Source of the DNA: Piscibacillus salipiscarius JCM 13188
GTDB taxonomy: Bacteria > Bacillota > Bacilli > Bacillales > Alkalibacillaceae
Direction: 5' to 3'
NCBI RefSeq assembly: GCF_001311865.1
Contig: NZ_BBCD01000005.1
Coordinates: forward strand, 62,001 to 126,000
DNA length: 64,000 nucleotides
Below, piece after piece: positions 41,593 to 50,285 of this stretch. Within the stretch, counting starts at the first letter, position 1. Each line of letters starts with the position of its first letter. Below the pieces are notes generated by a model. The model saw only the letters and a list, made by a program, of their open reading frames with translations, searched no databases and was not told the origin of the DNA. Position numbers and translations under genes: made by a program.

Positions 41593-41817
41593 ATGGCGAT
41601 TATCATAAACGTTGATGTCATGCTGGCTAAAAGGAAAATGAGTGTAACCGAACTGTCTGAAAGAGTTGGAATCACGATGGCTAACCTTTCTATATTAAAA
41701 AATGGCAAAGCAAAAGCCATTCGTTTCTCAACTTTAGAAGCAATTTGTAAGGCATTAGATTGCCAGCCTGGGGATATATTGGAATATCGTGAAGATGAAG
41801 AAACTCCGGACCAGTAG
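41593..41817 (+). CDS. XRE-family regulator (YozG-like)
   Basis: A 74-residue helix-turn-helix protein: MAIIINVDVMLAKRKMSVTE, LSERVGITMANLSILKNGKA and the tail FSTLEAICKALDCQPGDILE, a Cro/CI-type DNA-binding domain. It follows the DUF2975 gene by 11 bases, the usual pairing, and probably regulates this unit. Confidence 0.88.
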   Translation: MAIIINVDVMLAKRKMSVTELSERVGITMANLSILKNGKAKAIRFSTLEAICKALDCQPGDILEYREDEETPDQ

Positions 41818-41819
41818 GA

Positions 41820-42188
41820 ATGAGCGTTATGGGGATTACATTAATTTTGTTAAGTCTGTTTGTCTTATTGTTTTTAATCATGATTGGATTACCGATTTAT
41901 TCATTTATAAAATACGGTAAAGGCGCATCACCTAATAAATGGACCTTATTCGCATTTAGTTTAATCCTTTTGCACTGGACCTTATTCTTATCAGGCTTTT
42001 ATACTTTACTTCCTTATCATGTCACAGATGTAATATTCCTTCCATTATGGATAGGGTTATCTGTAATAGGTGCTACAGTAGCATTGTTCGAACTAAGAAA
42101 TAACATGTCCTTTGCTATTCCATTAGGTGGACTATCATTCATAAGCTTTGCTTTCTCTATATTCATACACGGGATTACTCGGATGTAA
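41820..42188 (+). CDS. Four-helix membrane protein of unknown function
   Basis: An intact 122-residue protein with helices at about residues 5-27, 41-62, 70-90 and 98-118. It starts two bases after the XRE stop (an ATG nine bases later is possible), so it belongs to the same transcript. I do not recognise a family. Confidence 0.65.
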   Translation: MSVMGITLILLSLFVLLFLIMIGLPIYSFIKYGKGASPNKWTLFAFSLILLHWTLFLSGFYTLLPYHVTDVIFLPLWIGLSVIGATVALFELRNNMSFAIPLGGLSFISFAFSIFIHGITRM

Positions 42189-42224
42189 AAAAGTCAGATA
42201 ACCAAAACGTTATCTGACTTTTTT
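42187..42224. terminator. Bidirectional terminator
   Basis: AAAAAAGTCAGATAAC and GTTATCTGACTTTTTT form a perfect stem around CAAAAC. It serves the converging plus and minus units. Confidence 0.92.
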
Positions 42225-42226
42225 GT

Positions 42227-43539
42227 TTACCTAAGTTGAATTTCTTCATCGCAGGCCGCACCTAACTTCTGGACTTGATGATTAAAATGATTAAAATCTA
42301 GCTCATCCATATTTTCAACATCTACTGCCTTAATCATATACTTTCCAAACCGCCAAACATCATGTTTAATTCGATCTCCATGGACATGAGCCATCTTATA
42401 AAGAACTTCAATCACACTATTCATCACTGAAATATCGTGATATCCGTACAGTCGAATTTGATAGAAGCTTTTATACAGATACTCTTCAAAAGTCAATGGA
42501 TCTACTATGATTCTTAGATTTTCATCATCATCTGCGAAATACCGAATAGGTTCATATACAGACCCTAGTTCGATAAGCAATGACCCAATGCGGTTAATAC
42601 AGTTAGTTGCCGTATGCGGATCATTTAAACTTGGGGATATAGCCCGTACAGCAATCTCGACCAGCTTTTGAATGGAAAACTCGACGTCTTGAGTATCTGC
42701 TCTTTAATTACCCACCAAGACATACTCCAGACATTCATGTAAATTAGATATTTCATTTTCTCCTTGGTCCCAATAGTAAAATAAATCCATTCCCTTTTGA
42801 ATATATTCTCCGACAAAAAAGTTTGCCTCAAGGACTACATTGTTCTGCTGTGCCCAATCGATTAATGGTTTAAATTGGATGCTTTGTACGTAGCCTGATT
42901 TCTTTGCTTTGATTACTTCTGATGACTCTTTCTCTAATTGATTTAAATCTGATTCGTTCCAATCACAATATTCATGATACTCTTTCTCCTGAAAAGTCCT
43001 TTGAATGAGTTTTGAAGTATCTGAACGTATAGAACCAATTAAATTATTCACCTTCAAAAATCGTGATGAGTGGTGAATGAATAGTAAAAAGAATGCCAAA
43101 CAAATGATGGATACAACTATTGCAAAAATGGACTGAACAAAGCAGAGCTTGGGTCTTTACCTACTAAAAATAAGTTCACAAGAGAAAAGATAAACCCAAA
43201 TGAGAAAACTCCTAAAACGTGCTGAGTCACCCTGCTTTTCATAAAATCTTGTAAAGTTCGCGGTGAAAATTGCGTGCTATACGTAGACAACACGACCATA
43301 ATAGTAGAGAAGCTAATCGTTGTCATGGTTAGAATAGCTGTAACCATTGATCCATAAATCGTCTGAGTAACTGATTTTTCGGTTAAAAAGATCGTTGGAA
43401 TATCGTTTTTTATGGCTGATAAAACCCATTGATCCATTAGACTGATAATTGCTACAGCTAATAACGATAAAATGCTATATATGGCTGGTAGAAACCAGAA
43501 ACTGTCCCTTACATTAATCCATAACTTGCCTTTATTCAT
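42227..43539 (-). CDS. DUF2254 membrane protein, two or three frameshifts
   Basis: The N-terminal frame has helices around FWFLPAIYSILSLLAVAIIS and TMTTISFSTIMVVLSTYSTQ, then SPRTLQDFMKSRVTQHVLGV, segments typical of DUF2254. The next frames read IHHSSRFLKVNNLIGSIRSD and GELTIFDPLTFEEY-like text near the end (RIIVDPLTFEEYLYKSFYQI), matching the soluble C-terminal domain. Breaks lie near 43110, 42715 and 42600. About 436 residues after repair. Function unknown. Array B lies upstream of its start. Confidence 0.78.
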
Positions 43540-43636
43540 TTTAGTCCTTCTTTCTTAACTTTGACATAGTTGATTTATTCCCTACACGAAGCCATTTTAA
43601 AAGTGAAATTTTTTTCCTATTTAGTTGTTAAATGAA

Positions 43637-43797
43637 TTTTGTCTAGTATTTCAAAAATCTTCTAGTAAATTTCGAACTTTGTCTAGTAAATTCACGGTTT
43701 TGTCTAGTAAAACTTTAAAATTGTCTAGTAAATTCGCTGTTTTGTTTAGTAAAAGCGCTGAATTGTCTAGTATACCGAAAAATTGTCTAGTAAAATT
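43637..43797. repeat. Array B: eight TTGTCTAGTAA-type cores, mostly 21 bp apart
   Basis: The core CTAGTA (TTAGTA in unit 6) begins at 43643, 43662, 43683, 43704, 43725, 43746, 43767 and 43787, giving spacings 19, 21, 21, 21, 21, 21 and 20. The core is that of array A, 40 kb away. The first interval shares AAAAATCTT with array A, and the last shares ACCGA-rAAAATTGT; inner intervals differ. A 70-residue plus-strand frame through the array is a by-product of the 21-base period. It lies between the yerC terminator and the DUF2254 gene. Confidence 0.85.
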
Positions 43798-43859
43798 CCC
43801 TTATAAAATGCTGGTGGCGAAAGTTCACCGGCGCTAGATCTAACTCAATAGATCAGGAT

Positions 43860-43896
43860 AAAAAAAGCTTTTGCGTTTATACCGCAAAAGCTTTTC
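43860..43896 (-). terminator. Terminator of yerC
   Basis: AAAAGCTTTTGCG and CGCAAAAGCTTTTT flank GTATAAA on the minus strand, followed by TTATCC. The core equals that of the tldE terminator. Confidence 0.8.
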
Positions 43897-43901
43897 TACT
43901 C

Positions 43902-44213
43902 TTATTTATTATCTTCATCATCTTTACTATATATACGATCAAGTACTAATTCATAAGCATCGTTGCCATAATTCAAGCAGCGTTTAACACGTGAAATCGT
44001 TGCCGTTGAAGCGCTTGTTTCATCCTCGATTCGGTGATACGTATGACCTTCACGTAGCATGCGAGCAACATCAAGGCGCTGAGCTAACGCTTGAATTTCA
44101 TTAACAGTTGCTACGTCGTCAAAGAACCGATAGCACTCCTCAACATCTTTTAGAGTTAATATTGCTTCAAATAACTGGTCTAATTCACGTCCGCGTAATT
44201 TATCAATTTGCAT
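43902..44213 (-). CDS. yerC: YerC/YecD family TrpR-related protein
   Basis: A 103-residue protein with the TrpR-like helix-turn-helix: DVEECYRFFDDVATVNEIQA, LAQRLDVARMLREGHTYHRI and ETSASTATISRVKRCLNYGN. The DNA target is unknown. It is intact and follows yerB, as in B. subtilis. GGAGGAACAC precedes the ATG. Confidence 0.92.
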   Translation of the reverse strand: MQIDKLRGRELDQLFEAILTLKDVEECYRFFDDVATVNEIQALAQRLDVARMLREGHTYHRIEDETSASTATISRVKRCLNYGNDAYELVLDRIYSKDDEDNK

Positions 44214-44229
44214 GATGTGTTCCTCCTTA

Positions 44230-45294
44230 TTATTCGTAGGTTACGCCTTTGTCTAAACCAGGAGATTTTGGTATGACATTAATCCATGTCTTACCGGGTG
44301 CAAGTTTTGCAACTTCTCCATCTATAAATGGTTTCATCAAACCATCAACATTTTTCCATTTAATCTTTTTAATCTTACCTTTTGGATTAGATAGCCGTCG
44401 CCACCCGACTCACGATCAATAAATCGTCTCCCTACATTGTCAATAATCTCATGTTCGGTTTCATAAACTAAAATATTCGAAACTTCAACAGCTTCTTCTG
44501 TGTTTAGATCAGTCGACTTTATTCCATCACTATAACGCGTATAGCGCTCTGTTGAAGGATCATAAACATATGATACTTTTAGATTATCAAAATAACGAAT
44601 CTTAACTTCTTTTGCAGCTTTACCATCAACTAGTTCTTCGTCAGATAAAAAGTCCCAAGCTTCATGTTTTTTCTCAGTTTCAATATTGTTTCGCGAAGCT
44701 ACTTCATACACATTTGGCAGCATAACATAAGAATTGTGAGGAGCTTGTCTAAAAGATTCACGCTTAAATAAGAACTGATCATTATCGTAATAGGCTCCAT
44801 TAATATTATCGACAACACCTGCTCTTAAGTCTTTTTCAATGAAATTAGCAGCACCATGATAGACGTAAATCGCTTCATGTGCATCGGCTGTTTCATAGTA
44901 ATATTCACGTGCACTTCTGACAGGTCCGACTACATCTGGAATCTCACTTTGGTAAATCGCCAAAAACCTTGAAATAGGTCCTTCCGCTAAAAACTCATAT
45001 ACCATATCTGCTTTCACTAGGCCTGTTTTGTGGTCTCGCCTTATTATGGTTATTCACCATAACACCTATAGCTCGGTTCGTCGGCTCTTCTTCAGCTGGT
45101 AGTCCCGTTAATGGATAAATAAATTCCGGTTCATCTTTTTCTGGGTCAGTTTCCTCAGCTTCTTCTTGCTCAGTTGGTTCTTCGGTTTGTTCTTCTACAG
45201 GTTCTTCTTCAACTGGTTCCTGGCTTTCTTTATCAGAACAGGCTACCAAAAAGCCGAATAAAGCTATTAATAATATTATCACAAACTTTCTCAT
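44230..45294 (-). CDS. yerB: DUF3048 lipoprotein YerB, two frameshifts
   Basis: The signal peptide MRKFVIILLIALFGFLVACS ends in a lipobox Cys; an acidic low-complexity stretch of Glu/Thr/Pro follows to about residue 55. The DUF3048 domain begins IYPLTGLPAEEEPTNRAIGV and contains FLAIYQSEIPDVVGPVRSAR. Breaks lie near 45010 and 44360; the repaired tail reads APGKTWINVIPKSPGLDKGV. About 355 residues. Function unknown; probably an anchored surface protein. It lies between yerA and yerC. Confidence 0.85.
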
Positions 45295-45329
45295 ATTCCA
45301 CATCCCCTAGACTTTAGTCTTTTTCTATT

Positions 45330-47075
45330 TTAACGCATGATTGCTGGAAAGAGTATGTCTTTTTTCAAGACATCCATAATTCCGACTGGCGTAATACGAA
45401 TATACGGTAAATGTGTTGAGGATAAAAACAGCAACGTATAAACTGGATCGCTGTGTGCATACCCAAAATCTTGCAAAATCTTCTTTAATTCTGTCTCTTG
45501 TTTAATGAGTTCTTCCATTGGGGCGTCCGTCATGACTCCTTTTATTTCAAGAGGCATCTCGAAAATAATTTCACCTTCATGAGCCAGCACGATTCCACCA
45601 CCCAATTCTTGCATACGATCAAAAGCTAATTTCATATCTCGTTTACTTTTTCCAATTAGAATGATATCACCCGTGTTTGAATAGGAACTAACTAGTCCAC
45701 CTAATTGGTTAGTAAAACCTTTCAAAAACGTCGAAACGCGCCACTCGCCATCTCGGTCCATTAACATCACATAAGCTTCGTTTTTAGACCTAGCTAACAT
45801 GTTTTGATCCGCTTCAGATTTGATTGGATAAGGTTTCATGATGACGTCATTAACCATTTCCATACCAATCGGCATTGAGAAACGTAGTTCATCAGAGTCT
45901 AGCGTCCAGTCTAATGACATCTTAGTTAGAGTGAATTGTTCCCAATCAATGGATGGCAGTTGATTAATCGTTTTTCCATCTTTCAAAGCCCATTCGCCTT
46001 TTGCCAGAACCGAAACAGGGGTTGGTTGATCTTTATCTGTTAGGAAATTAATATGTGCTACGCGCCCTGGTGCAATGCTACCTAAGCGGTGCTCTAGCGA
46101 GAAGTACCTTGCCGGGTTTAGCGACGCCATCGCGTATGCTTCTTCAACAGGAACTCCCTCTTCTATAGCAATTTCAATACACTTATTAATAATTCCTTCT
46201 TCATAAAATGAAGGAGTCGACCCGTCTGTTGTATATAAGACCTGCTCCCACACGTTTAAGTTTAAATCTTTTAAATCCTGTAGAATGTTTCGTAAATCGG
46301 GTCTAATGGAACTGTTACGAATTGCTGCATAGTAACCTAGTTCTAATCGGCGATATAATTCTTCACCTGAGATGGACTCGTGATCCCCGTCAGCCCCTAA
46401 TAATTTCATTTTCGTTAACGTTTTCTTAGACGCGCCTGGAAAATGCCCTTCTACAGCTTTTCTTAAACGCTTTGTCTCCTGCATCCAATACAAACCTCGT
46501 TCATCTTCATGCAATATATCAGGCCAGTTCGTAAGCTCGCCTCCTTGAATGACGGCTTCGTGATTTAGCCAATTTAAGACTTCTTCATCATCTAGAAACT
46601 CTGACTCATCACGTAGCTCAGATTGTGAACTAAAACGTGACCACCAGAACATTGAAACAGGCAAGTTCTGCATTTCATCTAATAAAGAAAACGCTTTCTT
46701 TTGATTTAATAATAAAAGCCACATTAGATTATCATTCACTAAAGTGGTTGTTCCTGTTTTAAGTGCATATTCAGCTAAGGAATGGGGATTATATAACTGA
46801 AATGGGTGAGCATGTGGTTCAACGTAGCCTGGAACTAAATATTGTTCTTGACAATCAACAATCTCTGTTGATTGCGACGTCCGTTCAGGCATATCATCGC
46901 CTACATAAACAATGCGATCTTCATAGATCCAAATATTTGCCGTTAACCATTTCTTTAAGTAGACGTTTAAGTAGGTTGCTTGTTTCAAAATTTTTGTAGG
47001 TGCGAGATGGCCGTCAATGACAGCTACATGTTCTCGTAGTTGCTTATTACGCCATCTATATAAATGTTCATTCAT
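45330..47075 (-). CDS. yerA: Adenine deaminase-related protein YerA
   Basis: An intact amidohydrolase of about 581 residues, related to adenine deaminase AdeC. The metal-binding EPHAHPFQLYNP replaces the usual HxH; VPGYVEPHAHP and LGSIAPGRVAHINFL are typical amidohydrolase ends, and the C-terminal adenine deaminase domain is complete. B. subtilis YerA has no proven activity. The start at 47075 follows GGGGGA; six extra residues are possible upstream. It leads yerA-yerB-yerC. Confidence 0.87.
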   Translation of the reverse strand: MNEHLYRWRNKQLREHVAVIDGHLAPTKILKQATYLNVYLKKWLTANIWIYEDRIVYVGDDMPERTSQSTEIVDCQEQYLVPGYVEPHAHPFQLYNPHSLAEYALKTGTTTLVNDNLMWLLLLNQKKAFSLLDEMQNLPVSMFWWSRFSSQSELRDESEFLDDEEVLNWLNHEAVIQGGELTNWPDILHEDERGLYWMQETKRLRKAVEGHFPGASKKTLTKMKLLGADGDHESISGEELYRRLELGYYAAIRNSSIRPDLRNILQDLKDLNLNVWEQVLYTTDGSTPSFYEEGIINKCIEIAIEEGVPVEEAYAMASLNPARYFSLEHRLGSIAPGRVAHINFLTDKDQPTPVSVLAKGEWALKDGKTINQLPSIDWEQFTLTKMSLDWTLDSDELRFSMPIGMEMVNDVIMKPYPIKSEADQNMLARSKNEAYVMLMDRDGEWRVSTFLKGFTNQLGGLVSSYSNTGDIILIGKSKRDMKLAFDRMQELGGGIVLAHEGEIIFEMPLEIKGVMTDAPMEELIKQETELKKILQDFGYAHSDPVYTLLFLSSTHLPYIRITPVGIMDVLKKDILFPAIMR

Positions 47076-47146
47076 TAAAATCCCCCGTTTCAAAACTATC
47101 TATAGTCAAATTTTAATACATTAAAACTGTGAAGGGAAGGGGTAAA

Positions 47147-47386
47147 ATGGGAAAACAAAACATTGGTACGATTAACGCATTAACACGAATTACGTTAGGG
47201 TTATTCTTAACCGTTTATGGTGCTGTAAAGTTAGTTAAGCGTCCTTGGAATCAAAGCTACTGGATGATTGTGTTAATGTCGTCGATGAAAGTCGCTGAAG
47301 GTATTGTTCGTTATTGTCCCGTTACTGATGTGGTTCAGCAAAAGATGAATCAAGAACAACACCATGAGCAATCAGAGTCAAAATAG
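47147..47386 (+). CDS. YgaP-like transmembrane (DUF2892) protein
   Basis: A 79-residue protein with the DUF2892 pattern MGKQNIGTINALTRITLGLF and a second helix YWMIVLMSSMKVAEGIVRYC followed by a conserved CP. It stands alone on the plus strand, divergent from yerA. In B. subtilis the purine operon occupies this position. Confidence 0.75.
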   Translation: MGKQNIGTINALTRITLGLFLTVYGAVKLVKRPWNQSYWMIVLMSSMKVAEGIVRYCPVTDVVQQKMNQEQHHEQSESK

Positions 47387-47401
47387 CTACACCCTTTATC
47401 A

Positions 47402-47430
47402 AAAATGCCCTGAACCCAGGGCATTTTATT
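47402..47430. terminator. Bidirectional terminator
   Basis: AATGCCCTG and CAGGGCATT pair around AACC with A-rich and T-rich flanks, between the DUF2892 gene and the NETI gene. Confidence 0.85.
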
Positions 47431-47614
47431 CTTCCACTTTTACCGCTTCAAATATGATGTCCTGTCTGACTGGTTCTGGGTCACCTTTTGTTTCTTTGAA
47501 CACTGGTTTCTCGAACCGTTTCACAGGCATATATCCATCTTTTTTAATTTGATCGACACATTCATTAATCGATTTATAATCACTCACTCTGTATTTTTCT
47601 TCTTCACGTTTAAT
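47426..47614 (-). CDS. yebG: NETI-motif protein (YebG-like)
   Basis: The 62-codon frame contains [20 protein letters not shown] and [20 protein letters not shown], the pattern of the NETI-motif family, here with SINEC in place of NETI. The only upstream start in frame is an ATT at 47614 directly after a TAA that would end the repaired yebE frame, with GGGAG before it; the GTG at about 47587 is the next choice. It follows yebE, as yebG does in B. subtilis. Function unknown. Confidence 0.65.
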   Translation of the reverse strand: MKREEEKYRVSDYKSINECVDQIKKDGYMPVKRFEKPVFKETKGDPEPVRQDIIFEAVKVEE

Positions 47615-48143
47615 TTACTCCCTTTAACTTTCTTAACCCAGAAGCCTCCAAAGATTTGGCGCGGTTCATAAGCAATGATAAATGCTTTAGGGTCAATGTC
47701 TTTGATGGTCTCATAAAGCATTAACTCATATTTCCTTGGAGTTAACACCTGCATCGCCAGGCGGTCTCCTTCCATTCCATATGCATACCAACTCGTAACT
47801 CCATAACCTTTTTCTCTTAAGGTTTCAGTAAACGGTATATCTGGATTAGATGAGATAATGTTAACTGTAATATAACCAATTGCCAGCTTTTCTTCAATCT
47901 TCATCCCTGTGATGACCCCAATACCAAATCCTAACGCATAAGCAATTAAGTTTGTATTTGATCTAAATTTTCTAAAACAAGTCCTAATCCCAGTGTATAC
48001 GTTGTAATTTCAAATACACCAACGGATGCAGCAATATACCGTTTTCCTTTTAATGTAAAGATCATACGTACGGTTAATAATGAGACGTAAATGATATTAA
48101 CACTTAAAATAATTGCGAGCATCACGATGCCATTTTCCAACAT
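47584..48143 (-). CDS. yebE: DUF2179/DUF5698 membrane protein YebE, one or two frameshifts
   Basis: The N-terminal frame has membrane helices ([40 protein letters not shown]-like text). A one-base shift near 47955 leads to the second frame [20 protein letters not shown] and the cytoplasmic DUF2179 domain ending [19 protein letters not shown]. Two to three helices plus a soluble C-terminal domain fit the YebE family. A further missing G near 47618 would end the gene at 47615 just before yebG. Function unknown. Confidence 0.8.
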
Positions 48144-48239
48144 ATGGACATCACCTCTTTTGTAATAGCTATTATATCAACTGTTCGCCTATTTGCATAT
48201 GTTAATGCAGAAGAATTAAGAAAAGGAATGATCGACTTG

Positions 48240-48671
48240 ATGAATTCGTTTAAACATATGCATGACTGGCGAAAGAACATTGATCAATTTTTCGGAGAAC
48301 CTTTTTGGAATGAATTTGAAAGTATTTTAAAACCGAATATCCCACAAGTCAATATATTTAAAAAAGATTATGAAATTTTATGTGTCATTAACATTCCCGG
48401 AATTAACCAAATCAAACAGATTCACTGTGCAATCGATGGTTACCATTTAAAAGTTGAAGGTGAGATTAAGCTGTCAGCGAGTGGTTATGAACTTATTCAA
48501 GAGGAAATAATACAAGGGAGCTTCAACCGGTCGATTGAGCTCCCTTATAAAGTCAGGGAAGACAAGATTCACGCCCGCTACGAACATGGCCTTGTCTATA
48601 TTCATTTGTATAAAGATGTTCATGATTCTCATCGCTCTAAATCGATCCAAATCAAAGAAGGCGACAAATAA
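48240..48671 (+). CDS. Hsp20/alpha-crystallin-like protein
   Basis: About 143 residues. After a short N-terminal region (MNSFKHMHDWRKNIDQFFGE) comes an alpha-crystallin beta-sandwich: YEILCVINIPGINQIKQIHC, YHLKVEGEIKLSASGYELIQ and RSIELPYKVREDKIHARYEH. Such proteins hold unfolded clients; divergent forms are spore coat components in bacilli. The frame is open further upstream but AAAAGGA supports a start at 48228 or 48240. It converges with pbuG. Confidence 0.75.
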   Translation: MNSFKHMHDWRKNIDQFFGEPFWNEFESILKPNIPQVNIFKKDYEILCVINIPGINQIKQIHCAIDGYHLKVEGEIKLSASGYELIQEEIIQGSFNRSIELPYKVREDKIHARYEHGLVYIHLYKDVHDSHRSKSIQIKEGDK

Positions 48672-50009
48672 TTACTCCGTTAAGAAAATGAAGTAAAGAA
48701 TAAAGATGACGAATAATCCGTACATGATCGGATGAATCTCTTTACCTCGGCCTTTTAATAACATTGTAATCGGATAGAAAATAAATCCTACGGCAATCCC
48801 TGTTGCAATGCTATAAGTTAACGGCATGGCAATGACTGTTAGAAAGGCTGGTACAGCAATTTCAAATTGATCCCAATCGATATTCTTTAAGTTGGCAGCC
48901 ATTAAAATACCGACAATAATTAATGCAGGTGCTGTTACTTCTGATGTCACAACACTTAATAAAGGTGAAAAAAGCAATGCTAGTAAGAAGAGTGCTGCGG
49001 TCACAATGGATGCAAACCCAGTACGTCCTCCTGCACTAACCCCTGTTGTTGATTCAATAAATGACGTTGTTGTCGAAGTACCTAATACAGATCCTGCAAC
49101 CGTTGCCGCTGAATCCGAGAATAGCGCACGGTTAGCACGAGGTAATTTTCCATTTTTCATTAAACCACCTTGCGTCGCAACAGCAACTAATGTACCAGCT
49201 GTATCGAAAAAGTCAACGAACAAGAACGTTAAAATAACGACTAACATATCTAACGTGAAAATGTTTCCGAAGTGCGTAAGTGCAGCACCGAAAGTAGGCT
49301 CTAAACTAGGAACAGAGCCAATAACGCCATTAATCCCACTTGGCGGATCAATCAGGCCTACTACCATTCCAGCTATAGATGTCAGAATCATGCCATAGAA
49401 GACTCCACCTTTAAAGCCTAAAACGAGTAAGATGACTGTCGCAAACACACCAAAAATAGCTAGTAGTGTATGTGGTTCTGTTAAATCACCAAGCGTTAAA
49501 AACGTCGCGGGATCCGCTTCAATGATCCCGACATTTGTCAATCCTATAAAGGCAATAAATAAACCAATTCCAGCACCAACCGCTAGTTTTAAATTATTAG
49601 GAATGGCGTTAATCACTCGTTCGCGTACACCTGTAACGGTTAAAACGACGAAAATCAATCCTGATGCAAGCACTCCTGCTAGTGCAGTTTCCCACGGGAT
49701 TCCAAATCCTAAAACAACTGTGTAAGCAAAGAATGCATTTAGACCCATACCCGGAGCGAGCGCAATCGGGTAACGTGCAACTAATCCCATAATAAGTGTA
49801 CCGATGGCAGCAGCTAAAGCTGTTGCGGTGAAGATCGCACCAGGGTCCATTCGCGTTACACCTGCTGGCAGCTCTTCAATATCAGCTAAAGATAAAACAT
49901 TAGGGTTAACAAATAAAATATAGGCCATAGCTAGAAAGGTCGTTAACCCTGCCATCGTTTCTTTACGATAGTTCGTACCGTATTCGTCAAACTTAAAATA
50001 CTTCTTCAT
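48672..50009 (-). CDS. pbuG: Guanine/hypoxanthine permease PbuG
   Basis: An intact 445-residue NCS2-type (AzgA) purine permease. It opens MKKYFKFDEYGTNYRKETMA and contains GLTTFLAMAYILFVNPN, ALAPGMGLNAFFAYTVV, FVDFFDTAGTLVAVATQ and SVLGTSTTTSFIESTTGVSA, which are family signatures. About 13 helices. The guanine riboswitch upstream supports a role in purine uptake. In B. subtilis guaA precedes it; here it follows the transglutaminase gene directly. Confidence 0.93.
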   Translation of the reverse strand: MKKYFKFDEYGTNYRKETMAGLTTFLAMAYILFVNPNVLSLADIEELPAGVTRMDPGAIFTATALAAAIGTLIMGLVARYPIALAPGMGLNAFFAYTVVLGFGIPWETALAGVLASGLIFVVLTVTGVRERVINAIPNNLKLAVGAGIGLFIAFIGLTNVGIIEADPATFLTLGDLTEPHTLLAIFGVFATVILLVLGFKGGVFYGMILTSIAGMVVGLIDPPSGINGVIGSVPSLEPTFGAALTHFGNIFTLDMLVVILTFLFVDFFDTAGTLVAVATQGGLMKNGKLPRANRALFSDSAATVAGSVLGTSTTTSFIESTTGVSAGGRTGFASIVTAALFLLALLFSPLLSVVTSEVTAPALIIVGILMAANLKNIDWDQFEIAVPAFLTVIAMPLTYSIATGIAVGFIFYPITMLLKGRGKEIHPIMYGLFVIFILYFIFLTE

Positions 50010-50059
50010 TGTGGTTCCTCCCCCAAAGAAGAAACACCCTCGATGTTAAAGACGCTTAA

Positions 50060-50232
50060 ATACAAAAAACTCTTGGCATCTGTACCAAGAGTTTTTAACG
50101 AGGAAAATTGCAAATGAGACGTGTGTGGATTCACTCCACGAACACGACATAATATATATGCAATCCCCGTAGTCGAACCATTTACGGTGGTTCGGTAGAA
50201 ACTCTTGGGCCGTATCCCCAATATTATACGAG
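50060..50232 (-). promoter_or_regulatory. Guanine riboswitch with terminator, upstream of pbuG
   Basis: The minus strand shows the purine aptamer core GTTTCTACC, CCGTAAA and GACTAC; the C after GA indicates guanine or hypoxanthine specificity. The terminator has arms AAAACTCTTGG and CCAAGAGTTTT (50064-50094) and TTTTTT. The aptamer segment CCAAGAGTTT (50199-50208) is identical to the terminator 3' arm. It can therefore pair with the 5' arm as an antiterminator when the aptamer is not folded. Confidence 0.93.
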
Positions 50233-50285
50233 GTGTTTCATTTAATTTTTGTACAATAATACTGTACACCCGTTTAACTTGTGCG

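Noticed and set aside
43625-43837. Open frame of 70 codons through array B with repeated SSKF/LSSK
   Set aside because: The repetition comes from the 21-base period, which equals seven codons. Array A, with the same core, has stops in every frame. No ribosome binding site or family.
48144-48239. N-terminal extension of the Hsp20-like protein from 48144
   Set aside because: The extension overlaps the yebE start region and is hydrophobic, and no ribosome binding site precedes it; starts at 48228-48240 fit better.
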